Shown: positions 6,016 to 12,728, counted from the first letter of the stretch. The stretch is 14,692 nt of DNA from JAAXTX01 sp035560715 (GCA_035560715.1 DATMYW010000066.1:1-14692); one strand, 5' to 3'. Program-made: numbers and translations. Notes: generated from the sequence alone by a model not told the origin.

Positions 6016-6693
6016 ATGGCTGATTTCAAGACCCATGCCTCGTTCGGGATCGCGCTCGGTATATTGGGCGTGATCGGTACCGTTACGGCTGCGATCGCCG
6101 ACGGGCCGGGGATATTGGTAGCACTGTTCGCGGCCGCGACACTCGGCTCCGTGCTCCCGGATATCGACAGCGATTCGGGCGTGCCGTTTCACGTGACGTT
6201 CGGGTCGCTCTCGCTCGTGTCGGGTGCGCTCGTGTTCCTCTCGTTCTCCAAGGACCCGTCCATCGGCTGGCAGGGGGCCGCACTCCGCGCGCTCGGGGTC
6301 ACGGCCTTTGTCTGGATCGTCGTCGGCGCGATATTCCGACGGTTCACCAGGCACCGTGGGATGGCACATTCGATTCCCGGAGCGCTTCTCTCCGGACTTG
6401 CCACGTTCTTTCTCGCGTCGCGGTATTCCTTCGGTGATGCGGACGCGTTTCTCTTGGGTACCGCGATCACCGCCGGGTACCTCGTGCACCTCATCCTCGA
6501 CGAGCTATGGGCGGCCGTCAATTTCCACGGTAAGCCGTTTCATCCGAACGCCGCTCTCGGGAGCGCACTGAAGCTCTTCTCGGATTCAATGCCGGTCAAC
6601 GTGGCTGTCTACGGCGCGATCCTGTTCCTCCTCGCCGGGAACGTGACCCGGTTCGTCTCCCTCGCGACCTCGCTCTGGGGCAGCGTCCGTTGA
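6016..6693 (+). CDS. Membrane-bound metal-dependent hydrolase (DUF457/YdjM type)
   Basis: The 225-aa integral membrane protein has the conserved polar residues of the DUF457/YdjM family embedded in hydrophobic helices: H7 in FKTHASFG, LPDIDSD (47-53) with D49, D51 and D53, FTRHRGMAHS (110-119) with H113 and H118, and VHLILDE (157-163) with H158 and D162. These probably form a metal site at the membrane surface. About five or six membrane segments are apparent (roughly 9-27, 32-46, 62-78, 90-107, 121-134, 147-161 and 194-210). The biochemical reaction is unknown; relatives in gamma-proteobacteria are LexA-regulated. No SD is visible. Divergent from the coiled-coil gene. Confidence 0.88.
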   Translation: MADFKTHASFGIALGILGVIGTVTAAIADGPGILVALFAAATLGSVLPDIDSDSGVPFHVTFGSLSLVSGALVFLSFSKDPSIGWQGAALRALGVTAFVWIVVGAIFRRFTRHRGMAHSIPGALLSGLATFFLASRYSFGDADAFLLGTAITAGYLVHLILDELWAAVNFHGKPFHPNAALGSALKLFSDSMPVNVAVYGAILFLLAGNVTRFVSLATSLWGSVR

Positions 6694-6705
6694 AACGACG
6701 GAAAT

Positions 6706-6733
6706 TTGACATATTTTGACTAGCTGCTATGAT
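6706..6733 (+). promoter_or_regulatory. Strong sigma-70-type promoter with extended -10
   Basis: A perfect TTGACA (6706-6711) is followed after 16 bp by TATGAT (6728-6733), itself preceded by TGC (6725-6727). This is the best-matching promoter in the window. Transcription would start near 6740 and run to the terminator at 7008-7041. Confidence 0.7.
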
Positions 6734-6745
6734 TTTGCAAGTACT

Positions 6746-6943
6746 TTGAAGGATTTTCTGCTGAAGAACTCAAGAGAGTCGGAGGACAAGGAGGGATTCT
6801 CCGCCGAGGGAAGACTAAGTAGGATGCAGCATGAGCACGGCGGTGGTGTTTTCAGGGGCGATAGGCATATCGATTTTGAGGGGCGCCTCTTCAAAAACCC
6901 TGATTACAAGATGGCCGTCTACTTCATCGCTTTGGGGGAATAA
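6746..6943 (+). CDS. Small orphan ORF in a short transcription unit; start uncertain
   Basis: Not recognised. The frame is open from 6716, but that start would overlap the -10, so the earliest usable start is TTG at 6746 (65 aa); ATG at 6824 would give 39 aa. None has a properly placed SD. The C-terminal half (VFRGDRHIDFEGRLFKNPDY then KMAVYFIALGE) reads like protein with G/C-ending codons. The upstream half is less convincing and contains AAGGAGG (6788-6794) with no usable start after it. Alternatives are a decayed 3' fragment or a small structured RNA: GAGGGGCGCCTC near 6879 is nearly self-complementary. Confidence 0.35.
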   Translation: MKDFLLKNSRESEDKEGFSAEGRLSRMQHEHGGGVFRGDRHIDFEGRLFKNPDYKMAVYFIALGE

Positions 6944-7007
6944 GCCGTATCAAGCGTGCTTAGGACAAACGAGGCTACTTCGACTTCTTCAGCAGATATT
7001 ATTTTCG

Positions 7008-7041
7008 AAACCCGGATGACGATTCAGTCGCCGGGTTTTTT
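7008..7041 (+). terminator. Rho-independent terminator
   Basis: AAACCCGG (7008-7015) pairs with CCGGGTTT (7031-7038), extended inward by GAC/GTC across a small bulge, with a GATTCA loop and a run of six T. It closes the unit that starts at the promoter near 6706. Confidence 0.85.
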
Positions 7042-7227
7042 ATTCCCTCTTAGGAGGGGCAACACTCCGAAGTCCTGATGCGGATATGTCAGAGCGAAAG
7101 GGGGACCGGATTCTGGGTTGGTCCCGAGGAGACAGAGTATGACGGATGCCTTGCCAGCATTGTTCCCCACGTAGGTTTGTGATAGGGTTTTTGGTATGGG
7201 AACGGGGAATAAAAAAGGAGAAAAAAG
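7042..7227. other. Intergenic stretch without a recognisable gene
   Basis: Together with 6694-7041 this is the longest gene-poor part of the window. No ORF with coding character is seen on either strand (the long minus-strand frame here is a shadow of the zinc-ribbon gene). It must hold the promoter of the gene at 7228, but I could not fix one. Confidence 0.4.
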
Positions 7228-7437
7228 ATGAGGAACATCGTTCGTTATTTTACTGTCGGTGAACAGTGGGGACCGCTCGAATGCGAGAAATGCGGGAATC
7301 GCGACGCAAACGCGATCGGACTGACTCAGAAAGAAGTCGATTCCCTTCCCGATCAATACGGTCCGGAAGCTGCGGCTTTCATATTCGAAAAGGAACTGGG
7401 AGTCGTGCATTGCGACGAATGTCGTGAGGATAGATGA
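7228..7437 (+). CDS. Small zinc-ribbon-like protein (69 aa)
   Basis: The 69-aa product has two CxxC knuckles, C19/C22 (CEKCG) and C62/C65 (CDEC), spaced 39 residues apart, typical of a four-cysteine zinc ribbon. A helical insert between them (residues 33-55, TQKEVDSLPDQYGPEAAAF) is rich in acidic residues. No other domain is present, so it may be an adaptor or nucleic-acid-binding accessory rather than an enzyme. A clear SD (AAGGAG) sits about 7 nt before the ATG. It is a single-gene unit with its own terminator. Confidence 0.8.
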   Translation: MRNIVRYFTVGEQWGPLECEKCGNRDANAIGLTQKEVDSLPDQYGPEAAAFIFEKELGVVHCDECREDR

Positions 7438-7444
7438 AGGTGTT

Positions 7445-7480
7445 AAAGGGTGATCCAAGATAACTTGTGGTCACCTTTTT
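7445..7480 (+). terminator. Rho-independent terminator
   Basis: AAAGGGTGATCCA (7445-7457) pairs with TGGTCACCTTT (7468-7478) with one bulged T, loop AGATAACTTG, and a T run to 7480. It ends the zinc-ribbon gene. Confidence 0.75.
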
Positions 7481-7511
7481 GCTTCTATAAAAAAAATAGT
7501 AGGAGATTAAA

Positions 7512-7583
7512 ATGATATCGTTCGATGTGTTAGAATGGTTTGACGAAGTAACGGTCTCTTTTCGACTTAGTGAAGGCTGGTGA
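7512..7583 (+). CDS. Possible 23-aa peptide
   Basis: AGGAGA (7501-7506) sits at good spacing before the ATG at 7512. The ORF encodes MISFDVLEWFDEVTVSFRLS plus three residues and ends 4 nt before the ATG of the rarA-like fragment. A TATAAA at 7486-7491 could be a -10. No homology recognised. It may be a leader peptide or a gene remnant; length alone makes it uncertain. Confidence 0.25.
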   Translation: MISFDVLEWFDEVTVSFRLSEGW

Positions 7584-7587
7584 ACAT

Positions 7588-7659
7588 ATGAAAGTCAGGA
7601 AATCGACCATCCAAACGATACCGCTTGCGGACCGGATGCGGCCTCAGCTCCATCCTTGA
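7588..7659 (+). pseudogene. Orphan 5' fragment of rarA (23 codons)
   Basis: The ORF begins MKVRKSTIQTIPLADRMRP and stops four codons later. PLADRMRP is the conserved N-terminal motif of RarA, and the intact rarA at 8612 has the same residues at 15-22. The DNA is identical over 23 bp (7621-7643 and 8654-8676) and in the same reading frame, while the codons before and after differ. It is therefore a truncated copy of a rarA 5' end, left by duplication or by insertion of the segment between the repeats. Its stop codon overlaps the -35 of the next promoter. Confidence 0.6.
7621..7643 (+). repeat. 23-bp direct repeat, left copy
   Basis: Exact match to 8654-8676 (begins CCGCTTGCGG, ends ATGCGGCC). 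The copies are 1,033 bp apart start to start, in the same frame of rarA-type coding sequence, and flank the 251-aa orphan gene. Confidence 0.9.
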
Positions 7660-7684
7660 CTTTTCAAAGATAGCCTCCTATATC
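7656..7684 (+). promoter_or_regulatory. Putative promoter of the 251-aa orphan gene
   Basis: TTGACT (7656-7661) is spaced 17 bp from TATATC (7679-7684), 58 nt upstream of the start at 7742. Confidence 0.5.
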
Positions 7685-7741
7685 TTAAGAGTGTTTCTTA
7701 CAAATATCCTATCAACGAAAAAGCATAAGGAGACGTTCACA

Positions 7742-8497
7742 ATGAACATCAAAGCGATTTCGCACAATGCTGCATTCCTCGCCTGGAAGGGGGTCCGTTT
7801 GTTCTCGTGTCGCGAGGAACTTAATCTTCTCAGGGGCGAAAAGCTGATATCCGGAGTTCGTGAGTCGTGTGCGAAACTCGATGCTCGATCGCGTATGCTA
7901 AAGAAGTTCTGCCAGTCGGAATATCCCGGAATAACTTTGAACTTTTCCGAACGATTGAAAGAAGTCGCCACCGAGTACGCAGGCTTCTCGGAAGGTGTCC
8001 ATGATTCGATAAAGAATATTTCGCTGACCATTGCCGCCCGCACCGTCTATCAGAAGACGGTCGAGATGGCCCGCGAGACGAAAGAGGGTATCATCGCGTA
8101 TGCAAGCCGCTTCGAGGAGCTTGAAGATGACATGTTCCGTGTCATTAAAAAGAACGGAGATGGTTCCAGCGAATTGTCGTTCCGCGATCGTTACGAGGCT
8201 GAACTTCAGCGGGAAGAGGACTGTTTTTACGGATCCGACGTCATGAATCTGCACAACCCAACGCTCGATCATATCAAGGCATTGGAGCGAAACGTATCCG
8301 TCCGGTCATTGTTCGGTCTTTCGGATAAGGACGCTCATATCAGGCCGGTTACAGCCGCTTGGTCAGAGTTTTCCCTTTTGAATCATGAGAAGACGAATAT
8401 CGAATGCCATGTCGCTCTGATGCGTGTCAGGGATATTCTGGATCAATCGTTCGTCTCTCTTCTTGGGCATGATCCGATCGCCGGTTTGGTTAGGTAG
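7742..8497 (+). CDS. Helical orphan protein (251 aa) between rarA-derived repeats
   Basis: Not recognised. The ATG is preceded by AAGGAGA at about 8 nt, so this start is preferred over the upstream open frame from 7625. The protein is predicted to be almost all helical: SRMLKKFCQSEY, SERLKEVATEYAGFSEGVHD, RTVYQKTVEMARETKEGI, FEELEDDMFRVIKK, RDRYEAELQREED and a C-terminal helix VALMRVRDILDQSFVSLLG. No signal peptide, membrane segment or catalytic motif is evident. It has its own promoter and a perfect terminator, and lies exactly between the two 23-bp repeats, so it may have arrived as a self-contained unit. Codons are slightly less G/C-ending than in rarA. Confidence 0.75.
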   Translation: MNIKAISHNAAFLAWKGVRLFSCREELNLLRGEKLISGVRESCAKLDARSRMLKKFCQSEYPGITLNFSERLKEVATEYAGFSEGVHDSIKNISLTIAARTVYQKTVEMARETKEGIIAYASRFEELEDDMFRVIKKNGDGSSELSFRDRYEAELQREEDCFYGSDVMNLHNPTLDHIKALERNVSVRSLFGLSDKDAHIRPVTAAWSEFSLLNHEKTNIECHVALMRVRDILDQSFVSLLGHDPIAGLVR

Positions 8498-8524
8498 CCG
8501 CCGTAGGTGAGACTGCGAGTCGCG

Positions 8525-8560
8525 ATCCCGGTACGACAGCTGTCGTACCGGGATTTTTTA
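8525..8560 (+). terminator. Rho-independent terminator with perfect dyad
   Basis: Positions 8525-8554 form a perfect 30-bp palindrome (ATCCCGGTACGAC, central AGCT, mirror half), followed by TTTTTT. It separates the 251-aa gene from rarA. Confidence 0.9.
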
Positions 8561-8611
8561 AATTTTGCTATTTTTCACATCGGATGGGAGAATATATGCG
8601 AACAGACAGTA

Positions 8612-9856
8612 ATGAATATGGTGACAATAAAACCTGATATAAGCAAGCCTGCGCCGCTTGCGGACCGGATGCGGCCGCGGACCCTCGAGGAATTCCTCGG
8701 GCAGTCAACGCTCGTGGGCGAGGGAACGTTCCTGCGCAAGGCGATCGGGAGCGACGCGGTGCCGTCGATCATCCTCTGGGGCCCGCCTGGGAGCGGCAAG
8801 ACCACGCTCGCGACGATCATCGCGCGCGAGACCAAGGCTGAGTTCCTCGCGCTCTCCGCGGTGACGAGCGGGATCAAGGAGCTGCGCGACATCATCGTGA
8901 CGGCGGAGAAGACGCGTTCCGAGGGCAAGCGGACCATCCTCTTTCTCGACGAGATCCACCGGTGGAACAAGTCGCAGCAAGACGCGCTGTTGCCGCACGT
9001 GGAGCACGGGACGGTGACGCTTATCGGCGCGACGACCGAGAACCCGAGTTTCGAGGTGAACGCCGCTCTCCTCTCGCGGGCACGTGTGTTCATTCTGGAA
9101 AAACTCTCCGACGAGGCGATCGAAGCAATCGTCCGGAAGGCGCTTGCCGATCCGGACCGCGGCCTCGGTGGGTCCGGTATCGAGGTGACGGACGAGGCGG
9201 TCGCGCTCATCGTGCGGTTTGCCGGTGGCGACGCGCGCATGGCGCTTGGCACGCTCGAAGCCGCGGCTTCCGAGTCGGAACACGTCGCCGCCGAGACGGT
9301 GAAGGAGATCCTGCAGCGGCCGAACCTCTTGTACGACAAGACCGGCGAGGAACACTACAATATCATTTCCGCCCTGCACAAATCCATGCGCGGCAACGAC
9401 GCGGACGCGGCGCTCTACTGGCTCGGGCGGACGCTCGAGTCGGGGGAAGATCCGCTCTACGTGGCGCGACGGCTCGTGCGCTTCGCGTCCGAGGATGTCG
9501 GGCTCGCCAATTCGTTCGCCCTGCCACAGGTGATTTCCGCGTACCAGGCGTGCCAGTATATCGGCATGCCGGAGTGCGAACTCGCGCTCGCGCAGGCGGT
9601 CGTCTATCTTGCGAAATCCAAGAAGTCCAACGCGCTCTATGTCGGCTATGGTGCGGTGAAGGACGATATCCGTGAGCTGCCCAACGACCCCGTCCCGCTT
9701 CACCTGCGCAACGCGCCGACCAAGCTCATGAAGAACGTCGGGTACGGGAAAGGCTATAAGTACACACCCGACTTCAAGGATTCCAAGGACGCGAAACAGG
9801 ACTTTTTTCCGGAACGTCTCAAGGGAAGGAGATATATCCGGTTCGAAGGGGTATGA
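8612..9856 (+). CDS. rarA: Replication-associated recombination protein RarA/MgsA (AAA+ ATPase)
   Basis: The 414-aa product aligns along its length with bacterial RarA. Features: PLADRMRP and EEFLGQ (15-31), Walker A GPPGSGKT (57-64), Walker B LFLDEIHRWNKSQQD (110-124), sensor-1 IGATTENPSFE (138-148), arginine-finger region LLSRARVF (153-160), sensor-2 GGDARMALGTLE, and the MgsA C-terminal domain with EEHYNIISALHKSMRGND, DPLYVARRLVRFASEDVG and PVPLHLRNAPTKLMK. RarA acts at stalled replication forks with SSB and the clamp loader. The start is set at 8612 because everything upstream in the frame overlaps the terminator; ATG 8618 is also possible. No SD is visible. The gap to the next gene is 33 nt with no terminator, suggesting an operon. 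Confidence 0.95.
   Translation: MNMVTIKPDISKPAPLADRMRPRTLEEFLGQSTLVGEGTFLRKAIGSDAVPSIILWGPPGSGKTTLATIIARETKAEFLALSAVTSGIKELRDIIVTAEKTRSEGKRTILFLDEIHRWNKSQQDALLPHVEHGTVTLIGATTENPSFEVNAALLSRARVFILEKLSDEAIEAIVRKALADPDRGLGGSGIEVTDEAVALIVRFAGGDARMALGTLEAAASESEHVAAETVKEILQRPNLLYDKTGEEHYNIISALHKSMRGNDADAALYWLGRTLESGEDPLYVARRLVRFASEDVGLANSFALPQVISAYQACQYIGMPECELALAQAVVYLAKSKKSNALYVGYGAVKDDIRELPNDPVPLHLRNAPTKLMKNVGYGKGYKYTPDFKDSKDAKQDFFPERLKGRRYIRFEGV
8654..8676 (+). repeat. 23-bp direct repeat, right copy inside rarA
   Basis: Exact match to 7621-7643. Here it encodes the conserved PLADRMRP segment of intact rarA. Confidence 0.9.
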
Positions 9857-9889
9857 TGTGAGTGTATGTGTCGATAACGGACAAACGAT

Positions 9890-11371
9890 ATGAGTGAACA
9901 GATGTTCATGAATCCGGTTTCAAATCAGAATCCGGGGAAGAAATCATCCGAAAACCCGGGCACGCGTATGCTCCCGGATGCGTATTGGCACAGTGTCGCT
10001 TCCCGGATTTCCGAGCGGGGCGGGGAGGCGCCGACACCTCTCGGTCTCCGGGCGCATGCGATCATCCGGGCGCTGGGCCTCCCGTCCGGTCAGTTCTCGT
10101 CGCTTGAATTCCGTCCCGACGGGACGAGGGATGCCGTGGCGGAGCGGATATATTCGGAACGGGTCGTCACGCCGGCCGGCGTCGAGACCGAAAAGTCAGG
10201 CATACCGACTTCCGGAACGGACGTCCTGTCGCTTGCCGCGGACGAGGAACTCCTTGGAATCATGAGTGAGGATTCGGCCGCCATCATCAGGGCGGATCAA
10301 AAGCAGCGGGATGCGGCCTCGTCGGAATATTCCCCGATGCTCTATTTCCGTTTGCCGGCCGGTGTCGACCTCTTCGTAAAGGGGGTCACGCACGATCCGT
10401 CGGAACGATTGGACACGTTCATCGGCGGAATCATGGAGCATGCCGGCGTCGTGGCACTCGAAGGGAGGACGGAATTGCCGTATGGCGCGAGTATCCGGAA
10501 GATCGCGAATCAGGAGATCGGGCAGGACGACCGTTTTGGCGGATACGAACAGTATGTCGTCGACGCGCTTGATAAGGGGCAGGAGATCCTGTTCGCGGAG
10601 GTCGACCCGCGGGACGAATCGAAAGTCACGTTCGATTCGGCGGCCGCGTTCGATACGCTGCCCGACGGTTTTTTTGACGCGTACTACGGATACCTTTCCG
10701 CACAGGATCCCGGACTCGCGGATCGGATCGGCGGGATCGCGGAGTTCAAAAAACTGCTCCGCGGACAAACCGGGAGCAACCTCGAAGGAATCAGGGAAAC
10801 GGTCGACGGTCGGAAATATTATGCCCATGCGTTCGTCGACCGGGGCAAACACGGCGATAAGTCGACGGTACCGACCGGATACGAACTCGGTCAGCTCATC
10901 TTTTCCGATGCCGTCTCAGCGATCCGCCTGCACCTTATCGCCAAACTCATGTCGGACGGGAAAATCAGGAAGGGGCCGATCGTCGATTTTCAGGGGAGCG
11001 ACCACCTGTCAGGAAAGCAGTTCTTCCTCCGGTATCCGGAGTATGCCATGGAAGTCGCCTTGCGCTCGCTGCCGGAAATCCTCGCGTCCGATGCGACGGG
11101 TTTTTTCCGGAAGGGAAAGATCAACTCCGTTTCGGAAGCGCTTGCCGATCCGGACTGGGAGAGTATTGCCGGGAAAATCGGGACCGTAGCGTTCCTGCGG
11201 ACGAAGAAGTGGTCCAGCCCGAAGGCGGAGCTCGTGAACGTTTTCGAGGAAAACGGGATCGATATCGGGAACCTCATGCCTTCGGATGCCGAAATAGCCG
11301 ATGTCATCAAACGAAGCGCCGCAGCGCGGACATCAGGAACGGAAAGCGACGGGCTCCGCATCGCGGCCTAG
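9890..11371 (+). CDS. Large protein with TraB/GumN (TIKI-superfamily)-like motifs
   Basis: The 493-aa product is not a clear member of a family I know, but its central part carries a motif order like the TraB/GumN/TIKI hydrolases: a strand plus GxxH (LFVKGVTHDPSE, 161-172, H168), then VVALEGR (187-193, E191), AEVDPRD (236-242), and a late GPIVDFQGSDHLSG (362-375, D371 and H372). TIKI-type enzymes are membrane metalloproteases or related hydrolases using such His/Glu/Asp residues. This protein has no signal peptide or membrane anchor that I can see, so it would be cytoplasmic. Residues 1-145 are polar and low-complexity. The family call is inference. It lies 33 nt after rarA and 81 nt before the Nudix-like gene with no terminator between, suggesting one operon. 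No strong SD. Confidence 0.6.
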   Translation: MSEQMFMNPVSNQNPGKKSSENPGTRMLPDAYWHSVASRISERGGEAPTPLGLRAHAIIRALGLPSGQFSSLEFRPDGTRDAVAERIYSERVVTPAGVETEKSGIPTSGTDVLSLAADEELLGIMSEDSAAIIRADQKQRDAASSEYSPMLYFRLPAGVDLFVKGVTHDPSERLDTFIGGIMEHAGVVALEGRTELPYGASIRKIANQEIGQDDRFGGYEQYVVDALDKGQEILFAEVDPRDESKVTFDSAAAFDTLPDGFFDAYYGYLSAQDPGLADRIGGIAEFKKLLRGQTGSNLEGIRETVDGRKYYAHAFVDRGKHGDKSTVPTGYELGQLIFSDAVSAIRLHLIAKLMSDGKIRKGPIVDFQGSDHLSGKQFFLRYPEYAMEVALRSLPEILASDATGFFRKGKINSVSEALADPDWESIAGKIGTVAFLRTKKWSSPKAELVNVFEENGIDIGNLMPSDAEIADVIKRSAAARTSGTESDGLRIAA

Positions 11372-11452
11372 GATTCCGTCCCGAACAGGGTCATGCCCCA
11401 CGCGTCGGGCCGGAACCGCGAATCAGCCATCTCCGGGAAAAACCGAACCCGT

Positions 11453-12253
11453 ATGACCGAAATGACGATAACTTCCATCACGAAGGAACCCGTCGTCAGA
11501 TTTGACGGCGATTCGGTTTCGCTTCCCGCCGAAGTGGAGGCGCGGGTAGACGCGTACTGGGACGGCCTCATCTCATCGGGGAGACCCTATACGCGCGGGG
11601 AGGTCTTCACGGTGACCGATTCGCGGACGGAAGACGACACGACGAAACTGACCGTCGAACGGACCGACTACGCGCACTACCTGTACTCACGATCGGTCGG
11701 CCTTCCGGATGAGTTCCAAGTCCGTATCATCCATACCGCCGTGCTCGTCGAGACGGCGGACGGGATGGTCGTGATCGGTCGAATGGGCACGCACACCGCG
11801 AAACCGGGCACGTATCAGCTCTGCGGAGGCGGTATCGATGACGACGACCTCCGGGGCGACGTGTTCGACCTCGGTCACAATACGAGGAAGGAGCTCCGGG
11901 AAGAGTTGGGAATCGACGCGGATGATTCGGATCTCGTCCGTCCGTTCGCCCCGGCGTTTTTCAAGGAGGGGGGCAAGACGGGCGCGATATCAGTCGTGTA
12001 CCGTGTGACTATCGCGGATACGGGTGAGGCATTCCGGAAACGGTACGACACGTTCGCCGATTCGCTCCGCGCGGCCGGAGAGAAACCCGAGTTCGACGAG
12101 ATCGTCCTGTTCGATCGCGGCGGGTCGGAACTTCGCGCGTTTCTCTCGAGGGAGGAAATCGTCTTTGACGAATATATGGTGCCGTTCTTCGGCTACCTGA
12201 CGGAGCATGACCCGGCGTATCGTCCCGACGAGACCCGTCCGTCCGCTTCTTGA
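11453..12253 (+). CDS. Nudix-like hydrolase with an atypical Nudix box
   Basis: The 266-aa product has a Nudix-type core: strand HTAVLVETADGMVVIGR (94-110), then KPGTYQLCGGGID (117-129) and the helix RKELREELGID (145-155), which corresponds to the REUxEExGU half of the Nudix box with K146 in place of Arg and metal-binding E150/E151. Between the Gly and this helix there are about five extra residues (DDDDLRGDVF), and the usual Glu of Gx5E is not identifiable. An N-terminal extension of about 90 residues and a C-terminal segment surround the core. Nudix enzymes hydrolyse nucleoside diphosphates linked to another moiety; the substrate cannot be inferred. ATG 11453 is preferred (ATG 11462 possible) because upstream sequence in frame is not protein-like. 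Probably co-transcribed with rarA and the 9890 gene. Confidence 0.75.
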   Translation: MTEMTITSITKEPVVRFDGDSVSLPAEVEARVDAYWDGLISSGRPYTRGEVFTVTDSRTEDDTTKLTVERTDYAHYLYSRSVGLPDEFQVRIIHTAVLVETADGMVVIGRMGTHTAKPGTYQLCGGGIDDDDLRGDVFDLGHNTRKELREELGIDADDSDLVRPFAPAFFKEGGKTGAISVVYRVTIADTGEAFRKRYDTFADSLRAAGEKPEFDEIVLFDRGGSELRAFLSREEIVFDEYMVPFFGYLTEHDPAYRPDETRPSAS

Positions 12254-12359
12254 CGCGTTCCGGAACCGATGATACCGTAGTCGGAGCCTTCATTTCGAAG
12301 AAGTTGCTTCAAAAACCATCAAACCATCCTTGAACGTGAAGAGTAGTACCGCGAAAACG

Positions 12360-12680
12360 ATGAAAAAAATCGTAATGCCGGAAACCGCCGCTGCCATCGC
12401 CGTGTACCGTTTTCTCGAGACCGATAAGGTCGTCCGGAATGCATATGGTCTCGGAAAGCAGACGGGGCGCAACGTATCCGACCTGATAGAACGGTTGAAA
12501 TCGGACCTGCGGCCGGGGAGTGAGCCGGGAACTCTGACAATTCTCCGAAGTCTTATCCTTATCAATGTATCGTTCATTTCCGATCCGGATTCTGATTATA
12601 TCTTTTGCCTTTCCGCAACGGACAGGAGAAAGAACCCGATCGGATCGTTCTTCTGTGTCGTTGCCCGGACAACTGACTGA
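12360..12680 (+). CDS. Orphan protein of unknown function (106 aa)
   Basis: Not recognised. The product starts MKKIVMPETAAAIAVYRFLE and continues with a polar helical part (NVSDLIERLKSDL), then a beta-rich half (TILRSLILINVSFISDP, YIFCLSATD, SFFCVVAR). Codons favour G/C endings and a terminator follows 16 nt after the stop, supporting a real gene. No SD is seen; the frame is open from 12330, where a TTG start would add 10 residues. TTGACG (12250-12255) with a poor -10 lies about 100 nt upstream. No signal peptide or membrane helix. Confidence 0.6.
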   Translation: MKKIVMPETAAAIAVYRFLETDKVVRNAYGLGKQTGRNVSDLIERLKSDLRPGSEPGTLTILRSLILINVSFISDPDSDYIFCLSATDRRKNPIGSFFCVVARTTD

Positions 12681-12695
12681 GAGCGTATAACACAG

Positions 12696-12728
12696 CGCGG
12701 CCAGGTTTCCCCTGCGCCGCCTTTTTTG
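12696..12728 (+). terminator. Rho-independent terminator
   Basis: GCGGCCAGG (about 12698-12706) pairs with CCTGCGCCGC (12711-12720) with one bulged C, and is followed by TTTTTT. The T run overlaps the -35 of the alkD-like promoter. Confidence 0.65.

Noticed and set aside
6740..7041. tmRNA, RNase P RNA, 6S RNA or SRP RNA in the short transcription unit
   Set aside because: I looked for the conserved cores of these RNAs (for example GAGGAAAGTCC of RNase P, the GGAAGGAAGCAGC loop of SRP RNA, a tRNA-like end of tmRNA) and did not find them.
7024..7458. 144-aa minus-strand ORF
   Set aside because: It lies over a terminator and opposite the zinc-ribbon gene, which has a clear SD and conserved cysteine pattern.
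8705..9703. 332-aa minus-strand and 237-aa plus-strand ORFs inside rarA
   Set aside because: They are shadows of a highly conserved GC-rich gene, with Arg-rich composition typical of out-of-frame reading.
12290..12397. Minus-strand ORF ending in a membrane-like helix (ITIFFIVFAVLLF)
   Set aside because: The hydrophobic run is the complement of A-rich codons at the start of the plus-strand orphan gene; no SD, and the plus strand has better codon use and a terminator.
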